Positions 63,472 to 64,000 of a DNA stretch of 64,000 nt are shown here, one piece after another. The translations under genes and the position numbers were made by a program. Positions within the stretch are counted from its first letter, which is position 1. Each line of letters opens with the position of its first letter. Source of the DNA: Sycon ciliatum (lineage: Eukaryota; Porifera; Calcarea; Leucosolenida; Sycettidae); NCBI RefSeq assembly GCF_964019385.1, contig NC_088650.1:24247211-24311210 (forward strand), read 5' to 3'. The notes below the pieces were generated by a model. It was not told the origin of the DNA, searched no databases, and was given only the letters and a program-made list of their open reading frames with translations.

Positions 63472-64000
63472 CTGTCACGCACACATCGCATTCCAAGCAC
63501 GCACAGCTAAAGCTTCAATGGCATGCATACACAGTAAAATCTCCTGATAGAGGATATGCATTAACATCAAATCCGCCTTTTAGTGGAGCCAGTCGAATGG
63601 TAACATGCCCATATATGGGTAAAGTGTTTACAGAGTGTTTATGTGTCCACCGCACATGATGATTGTTCTGATGTTAGTTCTGATAAGTATGAGTCGTCCA
63701 TTGCTAGTCATTTGTTTGAGCATCCTGATTGTCGTGCTGTGTATTCAGATGATTCTTTTTCGATTGTGTCACGTGTACGCAGTGCTAGATTGCTGAATGT
63801 TTTGGAAGCCGTATACATCCACACAAAGAAACCCAACCTTTGCAAGCAGAAACAAATCAACTTCACACTTAGGCTGTTAGGTAGGTCGTCAAAACCTCGT
63901 TAGTTACATGTATGTCCAGTGGTTGTCTCTTGTTGTCGCACTACATGTCACGCTTATTGAGTTTTCTCGCATTTGCACCTTTGTGTCATTATTGCAATTT
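63472..64000. other. Intron or 5' flank of unit A
   Basis: No further LRR exon, cap or signal peptide was recognised on the minus strand. The interval contains a plus-strand retroelement remnant (separate entry). Confidence 0.5.
63643..63903 (+). mobile_element. Retroelement C-terminal fragment (GIY-YIG/Penelope-like tail)
   Basis: An open frame ending in a block of the type SSIASHLF..., FSIVSRVRSARLLNVLEAVY, KKPNLCKQK. This Ser-Ile-Ala-x-His-Leu ... Asn-x-Leu-Glu-Ala-x-Tyr ... Lys-Pro-x-Leu-Cys-x-Gln-Lys pattern recalls the C-terminal tail of GIY-YIG endonucleases in retroelement proteins. No reverse transcriptase core lies beside it, so it is a truncated copy. The assignment rests on motif memory only. 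Confidence 0.45.

Overview
This is invertebrate animal DNA. Almost the whole window is one minus-strand locus of many short exons with GT-AG borders. Its introns are filled with tRNA-derived SINEs, foldback and MITE-type DNA elements, mini- and microsatellites and poly-G/C runs. The domains (leucine-rich repeats, immunoglobulin, calcium-binding EGF, SEA, GAIN/GPS, seven-helix receptor) are metazoan. The repeat style suits a marine invertebrate; a sponge is possible, but the sequence alone cannot fix the phylum.

Read 5' to 3' on the minus strand (right to left), unit A (63471 to 47977) has 12 LRR exons, an LRR C-terminal cap, an Ig domain on two exons, a short Cys-rich linker and two EGF_CA exons. 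Its 5' end lies beyond the window. Unit B (47574 to 326) starts with an LRR N-terminal-cap exon and repeats the layout: nine LRR exons, cap, Ig on two exons, the same kind of linker. It then continues with about 84 EGF modules (three giant exons hold 26, 24 and 12), a second Ig, a SEA domain, a GAIN domain with a canonical GPS (Cys-Thr-His-Leu|Thr), seven transmembrane helices and a cytoplasmic tail of about 440 residues ending in a PDZ-type motif. Unit B is therefore a giant adhesion-class GPCR. I placed 44 exons; their summed length stays in one frame for 5,374 codons to the stop at 326-328. Unit A's 18 exons give 568 codons in frame.

The main observation concerns splice phase. LRR exons are all phase 2-2, EGF and Ig blocks are phase 1-1, and the caps convert 2 to 1. 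Unit A ends in phase 1, while the first recognised exon of unit B needs phase 2, so A cannot be joined head to tail with the whole of B. A can join in frame to B's shared EGF-to-receptor part. A and B could thus be alternative ligand-binding heads on one receptor body, or two tandem paralogues of which A continues in a way I cannot see.

No convincing plus-strand host gene was found. The long plus- and minus-strand ORFs of low complexity are translations of dinucleotide, 18-bp and 25-bp tandem repeats. Plus-strand coding remnants are retroelement pieces near 13.7 kb and 63.7 kb.
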